From contig NZ_JAHLEL010000053.1 of assembly GCF_020131355.1 (NCBI RefSeq), positions 186,001-250,000 on the forward strand: 64,000 nt of DNA, written 5' to 3'. Positions within the stretch are counted from its first letter, which is position 1. Each line of letters opens with the position of its first letter. The translations under genes and the position numbers were made by a program. This DNA comes from Pseudonocardia sp. ICBG1293. Its GTDB lineage: Bacteria; Actinomycetota; Actinomycetes; Mycobacteriales; Pseudonocardiaceae. Shown one piece after another: positions 1 to 11,802 of this stretch. The notes below the pieces were generated by a model. It was not told where the DNA came from, did no database searches, and worked only from the letters and a program-made list of their open reading frames with translations.

Positions 1-1948
1 CGGGCCAACCCAGGAGAACGGGTTCCAGGAGCCGGGTGAGCGCCCACCCGATCGCGGCCGCGGTCGCGGACGCCGCGGTCGTCTTGCCCAGACAGGTGAG
101 GACCTCCCCGGTCCGGATCCGCCCGAGACGGCGGCGCAGCAACCACTGGCCCAGCACCGCGCCGCCCACGAACGACAGCGAGTTCGCCGCGGCAAGCCCC
201 AGCACGACCTGCTCGGGCGGGAGCAGCAGCGGGCACGCGAGGAGCAACGGGATCTTCACCCCGACCATCCCGACCTGGATCAGCGTCGGGGTCCGCGAGT
301 CGGTCATCGCGTAGAAGACCCGCATCTGCAGCATCGTCACCGCGTAGGGCAGCAGCCCGAACGCCGAGCACGCCACGGTCGCACCGAGGCGCGCCGCGCC
401 CTCCCCGCTGCCCGCGCCGACCGAGAACAGCGCCGTGCCCAGTGCTCCGCCGAACGCCGTCATGACGGCGGCGATCGGGATCAGCCCGACCGTCGACAGC
501 CGGGCCCCGAGCGAGAGGTCGGTGACGACCTGGTCGACGTCGCCCCGCGCCGCGGCCCGGCTCATCCGCGGCATCAGCGCGGTCAGCAGCGACACCCCGA
601 GCACCCCGTACGGGACCTGGAGGAGCAACCACGCGTTCATGTACGTCGCGACCGAGCCCTCGGAGGCCGTGGCGGCGACCCGGGTGGTGACGATGTAGCC
701 GGCCTGGCCGACGAGGACGTAGGCCACGATCCACAGCGCCATCCCGCCGGCCAGCGACAGCCGCGGGTCCCAGCCCCACACCGGGCGGTAGCGGAACCCG
801 ATGCGGCGCATGAACGGGATCAGCACCAGCGCCTGGACGACGATGCCGAGCGTCGTGCCGATCCCCAGGACCAGCAGCTTGGGGTCACCCATGCGCACCG
901 GGTCGACCGAGATCTCCCCCGGCACCAGCACGTAGACGACCAGCACCCCGAGCAGGACGACGTTGTTCAGCACCGGCGCCCAGGCGAACGGCCCGAACAC
1001 CTGCTTCGAGTTGAGGACCGCGCCGAGCAGCGCGCCGATCCCGTAGAAGAAGATCTGCGGCAGGAGCAGCCAGGCGAACGCCGTGGCCAGCGCCGGGTTG
1101 GCCTGGCCGGTGTCACCCGAGCCGAGGTAGAGCCGGGTGAGCAGCGGGGCGGCGGCCATCGCGAGCAACGTCGCCACCAGCAACGCGGCCCCGACCACCG
1201 TCAGCAGCCGCCGGGTGAAGCGCTCGCCGCCGTCGGCGTCCTCGGCCTGGGCACGGACCAGCACCGGGATCATCACGCTGGTCAGCACGCCACCGAGCAG
1301 CAGCTCGTAGACGATGTTCGGCAGCGTGTTGGAGACAGTGTAGGAGTCGTTGACGACCGCGAAGCCCAGCACCGCGACCAGCGCGAGGTTCCGGACGAAC
1401 CCGGTGAGCCTGCTGACCAGGCTGGCGATCGCGATCATGCCGGAGGAGCGGACCAGCGACCCGGTGCGCTCGGTGCCGCCGGACGGCGACGCCTCCGTCC
1501 CCGACGCGCCGTCGTCGCCGGACCCGGCACCGTCCGACCGCGCACCGTCCGAGCGGGCACCGTCCGAGCGGGCACCGTCCGAGCGGGCACCGTCCGAGCG
1601 GGCACCGTCCGAGCGGGCACCGTCCGAGCGGGCACCGTCCGAGCGGGCACCGTCCGAGCGGGCACCGTCCGAGCGGGCGTCGTCCGGGCCGGACGCGGCC
1701 CCGGACGGCGCCCCGACGGGCCCCGCCGGCGTCGACGGGTCGGCCACGGGGCCCAGCGGCGTCGTGGGCTCCCCGGGATCGGGGACCCGGCCACCGGAGC
1801 CCAGCGGGCGGGTCACCTCGCCCGCCCCCTCCGGCGGCGTCCGCGGGGACCGCCGGGGGGCGGCACCCATCACCGGTCGGGGGTACGGCTGGTGCCGCAC
1901 CGCCGCGGGGTGGGGCGCCCGCTCCGCCGCTCGTCGGTCCTCACGCAT
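1..1948 (-). CDS. murJ: Lipid II flippase MurJ (MviN family), 3' end outside window
   Basis: MurJ moves the peptidoglycan precursor lipid II across the cytoplasmic membrane. Read from the right, about 170 residues of hydrophilic sequence precede a multi-pass core that begins SLVRSSGMIAIASLVSRLTG around 1459-1400, a typical MurJ N-terminal segment. The rest is alternating hydrophobic helices with a conserved cytoplasmic Arg pattern. The core visible here is about 480 residues, so only the last helices, and any C-terminal domain, lie beyond position 1. The start is uncertain: ATG at 1948 (MREDRRAAERAPHP) and ATG at 1870 (MGAAPRRS) are both in frame and neither has a strong ribosome binding site; I chose the longer. 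The extension carries nine perfect 15-bp repeats coding ARSDG. Mycobacterial MurJ has a C-terminal pseudokinase domain; whether this one does cannot be seen. Confidence 0.88.
   Translation of the reverse strand, partial: MREDRRAAERAPHPAAVRHQPYPRPVMGAAPRRSPRTPPEGAGEVTRPLGSGGRVPDPGEPTTPLGPVADPSTPAGPVGAPSGAASGPDDARSDGARSDGARSDGARSDGARSDGARSDGARSDGARSDGARSDGARSDGAGSGDDGASGTEASPSGGTERTGSLVRSSGMIAIASLVSRLTGFVRNLALVAVLGFAVVNDSYTVSNTLPNIVYELLLGGVLTSVMIPVLVRAQAEDADGGERFTRRLLTVVGAALLVATLLAMAAAPLLTRLYLGSGDTGQANPALATAFAWLLLPQIFFYGIGALLGAVLNSKQVFGPFAWAPVLNNVVLLGVLVVYVLVPGEISVDPVRMGDPKLLVLGIGTTLGIVVQALVLIPFMRRIGFRYRPVWGWDPRLSLAGGMALWIVAYVLVGQAGYIVTTRVAATASEGSVATYMNAWLLLQVPYGVLGVSLLTALMPRMSRAAARGDVDQVVTDLSLGARLSTVGLIPIAAVMTAFGGALGTALFSVGAGSGEGAARLGATVACSAFGLLPYAVTMLQMRVFYAMTDSRTPTLIQVGMVGVKIPLLLACPLLLPPEQVVLGLAAANSLSFVGGAVLGQWLLRRRLGRIRTGEVLTCLGKTTAASATAAAIGWALTRLLEPVLLGWP
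1542..1676. repeat. Nine tandem perfect 15-bp repeats inside murJ
   Basis: The unit GCACCGTCCGAGCGG is repeated nine times without a mismatch, with a diverged copy on each side (1527-1541 and 1677-1691). The unit length is a multiple of three, so copy-number changes keep the murJ frame. In the MurJ frame each unit encodes Ala-Arg-Ser-Asp-Gly. It lies in the hydrophilic N-terminal extension before the first membrane helix. Confidence 0.95.
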
Positions 1949-2188
1949 CGTGGTCCATCGTGCCGGATCGGAATCGTCGTCCCGACCCCCGCCCGGTCGT
2001 CGTGGCGACGGCGTCCGGCGGACGCACGGGGCCCGCGGCACGGCGCACCGTGGGCCGTGACGCCCGGTGGGCACCCGGGCTCCCCGGTTGCGCCGACCGA
2101 GTGGTCCACGTTCGTGGCGGTGACATCCGGCTTCGCCGCACCGGGCGCGGGTATCGGAGCGGATACCACGAGCAGCGAGGGGCGCACC

Positions 2189-3055
2189 ATGACACCGACA
2201 GGACCTGCAGGGGGCGACCCGAGCGGCATCGGCGTCGCCCGGGACGAGGGGGCGGCCGTCGGTCGGGCCGCGGTCGACGCCGGGGCACACGTCGCGGGCG
2301 CCGCGACCGACGAGGTCCGCCAGGTCGCCCGCGAGACCGGGCGGCAGGCCCGGGACCTGCTCGACGAGGCCCGTCACGCGCTGGGCGAGCAGGCCGGGTC
2401 CACCCAGCGCCGGGCCGCGGGCGGCGTCCGGGGCCTGGCCGACGAACTGCGCCGGCTCAGCGGCGACGACGCCGAGGGACCGGTCGCCGACCTGGCGCGG
2501 GACGCTGCCGGGCGCGCCGAGCGGCTCGCGGGCTGGCTGGAGGAACGGGAGCCCGGCGACGTCGTCGACCAGGTGCGGGGCGTCGCCCGGCGGCATCCGG
2601 GCACGTTCCTGGCGGGCGCGGTGGACGCCGGGGTGCTGGTGGGCCGGCTGACCCGCGGTGCGGTCGACCGGGAGCGGACCCCGCGCCCGGATCCGACGGG
2701 CGGGCACGACGTGCCGCCGTCGCGCCCGGTGCGGTCCCCCGCGGAGCACCCGGGGGCGCCGACCCCGGTGGCGGCACCCACCACGGTGGCCGCGCCGGCC
2801 CCGGTGGCCGCGCCGGGGACTCCGTGGTCCGCTCCGGCCGCCCAGCGCGGTGAGGACCCGGGGGCGCACCGGGCGCCCGGGTCCTCACCGGACGACCGGC
2901 CCGCACCGGCCCCGGCCGCCCCGTTCGCCGACGGGTTGCTGCCCGCACCGCCACCACCCGCACACGCGCCCCGGCCGGGGGCGACGACCGTCGGCGAGTA
3001 CGTCGACGAGCTGGGCCGCCGCGGCGACCCGCGCATCGACGAGGACCCGCGGTGA
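2189..3055 (+). CDS. Hypothetical protein, Ala/Arg-rich coiled N-terminus with hydrophobic segment and Pro-rich tail
   Basis: A 288-residue protein of unknown function. Residues about 20-120 are charged and Ala-rich with regular heptad-like spacing (ARETGRQARDLLDEARHALG), likely helical or coiled. A short hydrophobic stretch around 130-150 (HPGTFLAGAVDAGVLVGRLTRG) resembles the membrane-proximal motif of DUF3618-type proteins. The remaining half is Pro/Ala-rich and low in complexity. The ATG at 2189 follows GAGGGG. The stop overlaps the next gene's GTG (GTGA), so the two are translationally coupled. It heads a three-gene set with a holin-like membrane protein and a DUF3618 protein, a common actinobacterial envelope grouping; the job of that set is not established. 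Confidence 0.72.
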   Translation: MTPTGPAGGDPSGIGVARDEGAAVGRAAVDAGAHVAGAATDEVRQVARETGRQARDLLDEARHALGEQAGSTQRRAAGGVRGLADELRRLSGDDAEGPVADLARDAAGRAERLAGWLEEREPGDVVDQVRGVARRHPGTFLAGAVDAGVLVGRLTRGAVDRERTPRPDPTGGHDVPPSRPVRSPAEHPGAPTPVAAPTTVAAPAPVAAPGTPWSAPAAQRGEDPGAHRAPGSSPDDRPAPAPAAPFADGLLPAPPPPAHAPRPGATTVGEYVDELGRRGDPRIDEDPR

Positions 3056-3531
3056 GCCGGCCGGGCAGCCCGCCGCCTGCCGAGACCCCCGGTCACCGGC
3101 CGCCTGCCCCCGCGCCCGGTCCCGACCGGGGCTCCCGCCCCGCGCCGGAGACGGCCGGTGCGGACCCGTCGCTCGGCGACCTCATGGGCCGGGTGTCGCG
3201 TGACCTGTCCACCCTGGTGCGCCAGGAGCTCTCCCTCGCGCAGGCCGAGCTCCGCCACGAGGCCCGTCGCGCCGGTGCGACCGCGGTCGGTTTCGGGACC
3301 GCGGGGTACGCCACCTCGATGGTGCTGCTGTTCCTGTCGGTGGCCCTGTGGGCCGGGCTGTCGAACGTGATGGACGGCGGCTGGGCGGGCCTGCTCGTGG
3401 CGCTGGTGTGGGCGGTGGTCGCCGCGGCCGCCTACGCGGCCGGGCGCAGCAGCCTGCGCCGGACCCACCCGACACCCACCCGGACCGTCGACACGCTCAG
3501 CAGGCTTCCCGATGCCCTCCGCGGCCGGTGA
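3052..3531 (+). CDS. Phage holin family (PF07332-like) membrane protein
   Basis: A 159-residue protein with a Pro-rich cytoplasmic N-terminus, a conserved amphipathic region (LGDLMGRVSRDLSTLVRQEL, about residues 40-60) and two membrane helices at about 85-105 and 112-132. This is the layout of the actinobacterial 'phage holin family protein', an envelope protein of unclear role despite its name; there is no phage context here. It starts at a GTG that overlaps the stop of the preceding gene and ends 10 bases before the DUF3618 gene, so all three probably form one operon. Confidence 0.8.
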   Translation: MSRPGSPPPAETPGHRPPAPAPGPDRGSRPAPETAGADPSLGDLMGRVSRDLSTLVRQELSLAQAELRHEARRAGATAVGFGTAGYATSMVLLFLSVALWAGLSNVMDGGWAGLLVALVWAVVAAAAYAAGRSSLRRTHPTPTRTVDTLSRLPDALRGR

Positions 3532-3541
3532 GGAGACCCCG

Positions 3542-3985
3542 ATGACCAGCCCCCACACACCCCCCGAGCCCACCGGCACGGCGCCCGACGACCCGGACGC
3601 CATCCGCCGCGACATCGAGCACACCCAGCGCCGGCTCAGCGGCGACGTCGACGCCCTGACCGACCGGGTCGCCCCGAGCCGCATCGTCGGTCGACGTGTC
3701 GACCGGGTGCGGGACCGGGTCGGCAGTTGGCGCGACGCCGTCATGGGCGGAGACGACCGCCCCGCCGGAGCCGCCGCCCAGCGGGCGGCCGACCGGGCGG
3801 GCGACGTCGCACACGCCGTGTCCGACCGCGCCTCGCAGGCCGCGGCCACCGTCGCCGACACCGCCCGCGAGGCGCCACGGACGGCCCGGCGGCAGACCCG
3901 CGGCAACCCGCTCGCGGCCGGGCTGATCGCCTTCGGCGCGGGCTGGCTGGTGTCCTCGCTGCTCCCGGCGAGCGCCCGCGAGTAG
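3542..3985 (+). CDS. DUF3618 protein, shortened by an in-frame amber codon
   Basis: The N-terminal DUF3618 signature is clear: DPDAIRRDIEHTQRRLSGDVDALTDRV at about residues 15-42, followed by a helical region and one hydrophobic segment (NPLAAGLIAFGAGWLVSSLL, about 123-142). The ATG at 3542 follows GGTGAGGAG. The frame meets TAG at 3983-3985, just after LPASARE, giving 147 residues. Downstream the same frame continues without a stop for 83 more codons of the same Ala/Glu/Arg-rich helical character. The amber therefore appears to have cut a roughly 231-residue protein; CAG to TAG would be a single transition. The domain and membrane segment remain intact, so the short form may still work. Confidence 0.82.
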   Translation: MTSPHTPPEPTGTAPDDPDAIRRDIEHTQRRLSGDVDALTDRVAPSRIVGRRVDRVRDRVGSWRDAVMGGDDRPAGAAAQRAADRAGDVAHAVSDRASQAAATVADTAREAPRTARRQTRGNPLAAGLIAFGAGWLVSSLLPASARE

Positions 3986-4237
3986 GAGCTGGCCGCCCGG
4001 GCGACGGACCGGGCCGCCGAGGTGGGCCGACCGCTGGCCCACCGGGCCGCGGAGACCGCGCACGAGCTGCACGACGCGCTGCGCGAGCCCGCGGAGCAGG
4101 CCGTCCGGTCGGTCCGCGGGACCGCGGAGGAGGCCGCCGCGAGCGTGCAGGACGAGGGCCGGTCCGCGGCCCTCGACGTGCAGGGCCGGGCGCAGGACGC
4201 GGGCCGGACCCTGCAGGAGGAGGTCCGGGAGCGCTGA
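3986..4237 (+). pseudogene. Detached C-terminal part of the DUF3618 protein
   Basis: This is the same reading frame as the DUF3618 gene, beginning ELAARATDRAAEVGRPLAHR right after the amber and ending at TGA 4235-4237. It has the Ala/Glu/Arg composition and helical periodicity of DUF3618 C-termini. There is no ribosome binding site before its first GTG at 4022. It is best read as the lost C-terminus of the upstream gene rather than a gene of its own. Readthrough or a base-call error at 3983 would restore the full protein. Confidence 0.65.
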
Positions 4238-4243
4238 CCGCCC

Positions 4244-4278
4244 GCGTGGCGGGACCGGCGCGGCCGGTCCCGCCACGC
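4244..4278. terminator. 16-bp perfect hairpin between convergent genes
   Basis: Arms 4244-4259 and 4263-4278 are perfectly complementary around a 3-base loop. It sits between the DUF3618 set (plus) and deoA (minus), so it can serve both directions. There is no T-run, as is usual for actinobacterial terminators. Confidence 0.75.
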
Positions 4279-4313
4279 CGCACCGCTCCCGTCGGCGCCG
4301 GGCCGGACGTCGC

Positions 4314-5596
<1,283 letters not shown>

Positions 5597-5600
<4 letters not shown>

Positions 5601-6037
5601 GGCAGGTCCTCCGGGCCGAAGGCGTCGGGCAGCACCTCGGTGAACGGCAGCACCCCGCGCGGGGTGTCGCAGAGCAGCGCGGCGCCGCCGAACTCGTGGA
5701 GCACCTGGCGGCAGCGGCCGCACGGCATGAGCAGCTCGCCGTCGCCGGAGCGGCAGGCGACCGCGAGCAGCCGCCCGCCGCCGGAGACGCGCAGCTGCCC
5801 GGCCAGTGTCACCTCGGCACAGACCCCCAGGCCGTAGGAGGCGTTCTCGACGTTGCAGCCGGTGACGACCCGCCCGTCGTCGACGAGCGCCGCCGCGCCG
5901 ACGTGCAGCCGGGAGTACGGCGCGTAGGCCCAGTGCGCGGCCTGCACCGCCGCCGCCCGCAGCGCGTCCCAGTCCGGGACGGGGGCGTCGGGGCGCATCA
6001 TGTCCCGGCCGGCACCCGAAGGCCCCCCGCCCGCCAT
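5597..6037 (-). CDS. cdd: Cytidine deaminase
   Basis: This is the zinc enzyme that converts cytidine and deoxycytidine to uridine and deoxyuridine. The 146-residue protein carries the substrate motif NVENASYGLGVCAE (the CAE holds a zinc-ligand Cys and the catalytic Glu, about residues 62-75) and the PCGRCRQ zinc motif (about 104-110), the typical homotetrameric Cdd pattern. The ATG at 6037 follows GGGGAGGG and abuts the TAG stop of the upstream permease. Its own stop overlaps the deoA start. The N-terminus is about 20 residues longer than in many Cdd proteins; the Met at residue 13 or 14 is an alternative start without a better ribosome binding site. Confidence 0.95.
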
Positions 6038-7273
6038 CTAGCGTCCCTCCCCGCGCCGGTAGGGCTCGCCGAGCCGGGCCGGTGGTCGTAGTCGTTGGGA
6101 CGCCGCGGCGAGCACGATCAGCGTGACCAGCTGCGGGGCGTAGGAGGCGAACTCGCTGGGCACGGTGTCTACCGACCAGTAGATCGCGTACACCGCGAGC
6201 CCCGCGACCAGCGCGACGGCCGCCGAGGTCCACATCCGGCGGATCGCCCACAGCACCGCGACGACGACCGCGACCAGCGTCGCGCCGTAGAGCAGCGCGT
6301 GCACGGCCTCGCCGCCGGCCCGCAGCTGCAGGCCGTCGACGTAGCCGAACAGCGCCGAGCCGACGAGCAGCCCGGCCGGACGCCAGTTCCCGAAGATCAT
6401 CGCAGCGAGGCCGATGTACCCGCGGCCGCCGACCTGGTTCTCCAGGTAGCCGAGCTGGCCGGGGTTGAGCACCAGCGCCGCGCCGCCGAGACCGGCGAGC
6501 GCACCGGAGATCGTGACCGCGACGTACTTGTGCAGCACGACGTTCACCCCGAGCGACTCGGCCGCGACCGGCGACTCGCCCGCGCTGCGCAGCCGCAGCC
6601 CGAACGCCGTCCGCCACAGGATCCAGTAGCTCAGCGGGACCAGCGCGACCCCGATGACGAGGATCGGCGTCAGCCCGGTGACCAGACCGGACAGCAGCCC
6701 GGCGAGGTCGGAGACGAAGACCCGCTGCTGGGACTCCAGGGCCGTGAGGCCCTCGGACACCCCGGGGACCGAGTACTCGGTGAACCCCTCCAGCCGCGGG
6801 GACTGGCGCGGGTTCTGGGAGACCGGGGTGAACACCAGCGTCGCCAGGTACTTCGTCAGCCCGGTGCCGAGCAGGGTGATCGCGACGCCGGAGACGATGT
6901 GGTTGACGTTGAACGTCACCGTCGCGACGGCGTGCAGCAACCCACCGAGCGCGCCGAACACGAGCCCGCCGAGCATCGCCGCCCACGGACCCCACTGGTA
7001 ACCGGCCCAGGCCGCACCCCAGGTGCCGAGCACCATCATGCCCTCGAGGCCGATGTTGATGATCCCGGCGCGCTCGGCCCAGAGGCCGCCCAGGCCGGCG
7101 AGCAGGATCGGCAGTCCGAGCCGGACCGCGGCGGACGCGGTGCCGCCGGAGGTCAGCTGGGTCTGGCCGGTCAGCGTCACCGTGATCGCCAGGACGGCGA
7201 CGAGCGCGGCCGCGATCAGCGCCGACCGGGCCCAGCCGGGCAGGGTCCGCGCACGTTCTCCGACCGCGGTCAC
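6038..7273 (-). CDS. Nucleoside ABC transporter permease (second subunit)
   Basis: A 411-residue multi-pass permease of the BPD_transp_2 family, the type that pairs with Bmp/PnrA lipoproteins (YufQ/NupQ-like). It shows the family's ERAGIINIGLEGMMVLG motif near residue 64, an EAA-like coupling loop (LRSAGESPVAAESLGVNV) and about eight to ten hydrophobic helices. The start is the GTG at 7273, overlapping the stop of the first permease gene (GTGA). With the other permease it forms the membrane channel powered by the ATPase encoded upstream. Confidence 0.9.
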   Translation of the reverse strand: MTAVGERARTLPGWARSALIAAALVAVLAITVTLTGQTQLTSGGTASAAVRLGLPILLAGLGGLWAERAGIINIGLEGMMVLGTWGAAWAGYQWGPWAAMLGGLVFGALGGLLHAVATVTFNVNHIVSGVAITLLGTGLTKYLATLVFTPVSQNPRQSPRLEGFTEYSVPGVSEGLTALESQQRVFVSDLAGLLSGLVTGLTPILVIGVALVPLSYWILWRTAFGLRLRSAGESPVAAESLGVNVVLHKYVAVTISGALAGLGGAALVLNPGQLGYLENQVGGRGYIGLAAMIFGNWRPAGLLVGSALFGYVDGLQLRAGGEAVHALLYGATLVAVVVAVLWAIRRMWTSAAVALVAGLAVYAIYWSVDTVPSEFASYAPQLVTLIVLAAASQRLRPPARLGEPYRRGEGR

Positions 7274-8345
7274 GACGACACCTCCGCGGGTTGCGGTGCG
7301 GGGGCCGCGGCGGCCACCCGCCGTTGCTCGGCCCGGCGCTCGACCCGGCGGACGACCTCGTAGGCGACGACCACCGACAGCACGATCAGACCCTGCATGA
7401 TCAGCACGATCTCCCGCGGGATGCCGACGACGTCGAGCGCCACCGCGGACTTGTCCAGGAACGCCCACAACAACGCACCGAGCGCGATGCCGACGGGGTG
7501 GTTGCGGCCCAGCAGTGCGATCGCGATGCCGGTGAAGCCGTAGCCCTGCGGCGAGGACAGCGTGTAGGCGTGGTCGCGCCCGAGCAGCTCGGGCAGCCCG
7601 ACCAGTCCCGCGACCGCCCCGGACAGCAGCAGCGCGACGACGATCGTGCGCCGCGCGTTCACCCCGCCGGTCGCGGCGGCCGTCGCCGACTCGCCGGAGG
7701 CGCGCAGCTCGAAGCCGAACCGGGTGCGTCCGAGCAGGAACCAGTAGCCGACGCCCAGCGCGGCGGCGACGAACACCATCCCGAAGATCGCGCCGTTGCC
7801 GACCGGGATACCGGGGAACCAGCCCGACTCCGGGATCGGCGGGGTGGTGATGTTGTTTCCGCGCAGCTCACCGAAGGTCTCGGCGCGGATCAGGTAGGCG
7901 ATCAGCCCGGTGGCGATCGCGTTCAGCATGATCGTCGAGATGACCTCGGAGACGCCGCGGTAGGCCTTGAGCAGCGCCGGGATCGCGACCCAGGCCGCCC
8001 CGGTCAGCAGGGCCACCACCATGATCAGCACGGTGTGCAGGACCGGCGGCAGCGCGACTGTCCCACCGACGATCGCCGCGACGCAGGCGGCCACCCGGAA
8101 CTGGCCCTCGACGCCGAGGTTGAACAGCCGCATCTGGAAGCCGATCGCGACGGCCAGCGCGGCGAGGTAGTAGACCGACGCCGAGTTCACCGTGTCCACG
8201 ACGACCGTGCCCGACCCGACCTGGGAGAGGATCGTCGTGATCGCGGTCCAGGGCGACGCCCCGCTGATCACCAGCGCGATCCCGCACAGCAGGGCGGCGA
8301 CCGCGATCGCCAGGACGGGCGCGACGACGGCGCCCCGCAACCGGC

Positions 8346-8349
<4 letters not shown>
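7270..8349 (-). CDS. Nucleoside ABC transporter permease (first subunit)
   Basis: A 359-residue permease of the BPD_transp_2 family (YufP/NupP-like). Visible features are a first helix at residues 8-30, the motif FQMRLFNLGVEGQF near residue 70, the coupling loop LRASGESATAAATGGVN near 217 and the stretch PQGYGFTGIAIALLGRNHP near 270, typical of this subfamily. The GTG start at 8349 overlaps the stop of the ATPase gene; its stop overlaps the next permease. It ends with an Arg-rich amphipathic tail. Confidence 0.9.
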
Positions 8350-9853
<1,504 letters not shown>

Positions 9854-9857
<4 letters not shown>

Positions 9858-11002
9858 TTGGTGGACGCGACGTCGATCTGTCCGGCGATGATCGCGGCCT
9901 TGTACGCCTCGAGCTGCGGGACGATGTCGTCGACCTGACCACCGGAGGTGGAGTAGCCGACGCCGTTGTTGGTCAGGTCGAACCGCGCCGGGAGCTGCGC
10001 GACGGTGTTGCCCGCGACCGCGTTGATGTAGTCGTAGACGGCCACGTCCACCCGCTTGATCATCGAGGTCATGATCGTGTCCCGGACCTGGGTCAGCTGC
10101 GGCGAGTTGTACTGGTCGGAGTCGACGCCGATGGCCTTGCGCTGTGCGGTCTGCGCCGCGGCGAAGACACCCTGGTTCGACTGGCCCGCCGCGGCGAAGG
10201 CGATGTCGGCGCCGCCGTCGTACTGGCCGGACGCGATCTCGGTGGCGCGGGTGGCGTCGTTGAAGCCGGTGAAGTCACCCGCCGGGGAGATGTAGGCCGA
10301 CTCGACGTCGATGCTCGGTGCGACGGCCTTCGCGCCCTGCTCGTAGCCGGCGTCGAACTTCTGGATCAGCGGGTTGTCGACGCCGCCGATGAACCCGACC
10401 TTGCAGGTCGTGGTCTTCAGCGCGGCCGCGGCACCGACCAGGAACGAGCCCTGCTCCTCGGCGAACACCAGCGGCTTGACGTTGGGCAGCTCGACCGTGT
10501 CGTCGTCGACGATGGCGAACTGGACGTCCGGGAACTCGGTCGCGACGGCCTGCACACCGGTGGCGTAGTTGAAGCCGACCGCGATGATCGGGTTGAACCC
10601 GCCCTGCGCGAGCTGGCGCAGCCGGTTGGTGCCGGCGTCCTCGCTCTCGCCCGCCTGGGCGGTCACCTCGCGCGTGTTGGCCTTCTCCAGCCCCAGCTCG
10701 GCGACGGCGCGGTCGAGACCCGCGGCGGCCGCGTCGTTGAACGAGGCGTCGCCCCGGCCGCCGATGTCGTAGGCGAGCCCGACCCTGAGCCGGCTCGCGT
10801 CCGCCTTCGGGGCCTCCGGCGCCGGCTGGGCCGACGCGGCCGGGACCGACGGCGGCGCGACGCGCTCGCACTCCCCGGCCTGGGCCCCACCGCCCCCGCC
10901 GGTGTCGCGGGCGCAGCCCGCGAGCGTGAGTGCCGCCGCGGCCACGAGCGCGATCGCGGTCGCGTACCGGCCCCTGCCTCCGATGCGCTGGTTGATCCGC
11001 AC
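9854..11002 (-). CDS. Bmp/PnrA-family nucleoside-binding lipoprotein
   Basis: A 382-residue lipoprotein: a basic N-terminus, a hydrophobic h-region and the lipobox LTLAGC at about residues 25-30. The mature part carries Bmp family signatures: VGLAYDIGGRGDASFNDAAAAGL, AVGFNYATGVQAVATEFPDVQFAIVDD and the stretch VGFIGGVDNPLIQKFDAGYEQGAKA. PnrA-type proteins bind purine or pyrimidine nucleosides outside the membrane, which suits the cdd and deoA genes at the other end of the operon. The GTG at 11002 is preceded by GGGGGAGG eight bases upstream; longer in-frame extensions lack both signal peptide and ribosome binding site. It is the first gene of the six-gene operon. Confidence 0.93.
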
Positions 11003-11136
11003 GAGGTGACCTCCCCCTCCGGCGCCACCGGTCGGCGGCGCGTGTCCGGACGGGACGGTAACCGCTGGACATCGGTTTGGGCAGAACTCGAAACACGGCC
11101 GTGACGCGGAATCGTCGAGCGGTTGACGGACGGTAC

Positions 11137-11154
11137 CGTCCGGGCACCCGGACG
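11137..11154. promoter_or_regulatory. 8-bp inverted repeat upstream of SRPBCC gene
   Basis: CGTCCGGG and CCCGGACG flank two bases between the divergent bmp operon and the SRPBCC gene, just after a TTGACG hexamer at 11123-11128 that could be a -35 element. It could be an operator for either gene. No matching regulator is evident nearby. Confidence 0.35.
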
Positions 11155-11196
11155 ATCTTGTACCGGGACAGGGTGGCAGTCGCCGGAGGAGGATCG

Positions 11197-11646
11197 ATGG
11201 ATCGCGCGGAACGGACGGTGCAGGCGCCACCGGAGCGGGTGTGGGAGCTGGTCTCCGACATCACCCGGGCCGGTGAGTGGAGCCCGGAGGCGACCGGTGG
11301 GCGGTGGCGCGGTGGTGCGACCGGCCCCGCCGTGGGTGCGCGGTTCACCGGCGGCAACCGGCACGGCCGGATCCGCTGGGCGACCCGCTGCCGGGTCACC
11401 GAGTGCGAGCCGCCCCACCGGTTCACCTTCGTCGTCGACGAGTCGAGGACGGCGTGGGGCTGGGTCCTGGAGCCCACCGCCGACGGTGCGACGACGGTCG
11501 TCGCCTGGCGGGAGAAGACCGGCCGGGCCGCGCTCCCGGTGCGGCTGCTGCAGCGCAGCGGGATCCTCGGCCGGGACCGCGAGGGCATGATGCGCGAGGG
11601 CCTGGAACGCAGCCTGGACCGGGTCACGGAGATCGTCGAGCGCTGA
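11197..11646 (+). CDS. SRPBCC family protein (START/polyketide-cyclase-like fold)
   Basis: A 149-residue single-domain protein. The opening RAERTVQAPPERVWELVSDI and GEWSPEATGGRW are typical of actinobacterial SRPBCC (polyketide cyclase/dehydrase-like) proteins, which bind hydrophobic ligands in a helix-grip cavity. The ATG at 11197 has GGAGGAGG 5-12 bases upstream; no signal peptide or membrane segment is present, so it is cytosolic. It stands alone between the nucleoside operon and the carboxypeptidase gene. The ligand cannot be inferred. Confidence 0.85.
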   Translation: MDRAERTVQAPPERVWELVSDITRAGEWSPEATGGRWRGGATGPAVGARFTGGNRHGRIRWATRCRVTECEPPHRFTFVVDESRTAWGWVLEPTADGATTVVAWREKTGRAALPVRLLQRSGILGRDREGMMREGLERSLDRVTEIVER

Positions 11647-11802
11647 GGCGTGGGCGGCGGGGCCGGTCGGCGGGCGCGGAGTGTGCCCGGCGGTGCCCCG
11701 CCCCGCGTCCCCTCCCGGTGGCCGTGGTCCGGCGTCGCGGCGGGCGGTGCCGGTACCCGGCGGGCCGGTGCCGGCGCGGGACCGGTGGGTCATGCTGCAA
11801 CG

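Noticed and set aside
1527-1691. Possible CRISPR array
   Set aside because: Repeats are 15 bp and contiguous with no spacers, and they translate as part of MurJ.
3052-3531. Prophage remnant because of the holin-like gene
   Set aside because: No other phage genes; this family is a normal chromosomal envelope protein in actinobacteria.
4022-4237. Independent small gene after the DUF3618 stop
   Set aside because: Same frame and composition as DUF3618 with no ribosome binding site; treated as its detached C-terminus.
5601-6995. Upstream extension of the deoA frame through cdd and the permease
   Set aside because: The sequence before GTG 5600 is Arg/Gly-rich with no homology, whereas cdd and permease occupy the other frames with clear motifs.
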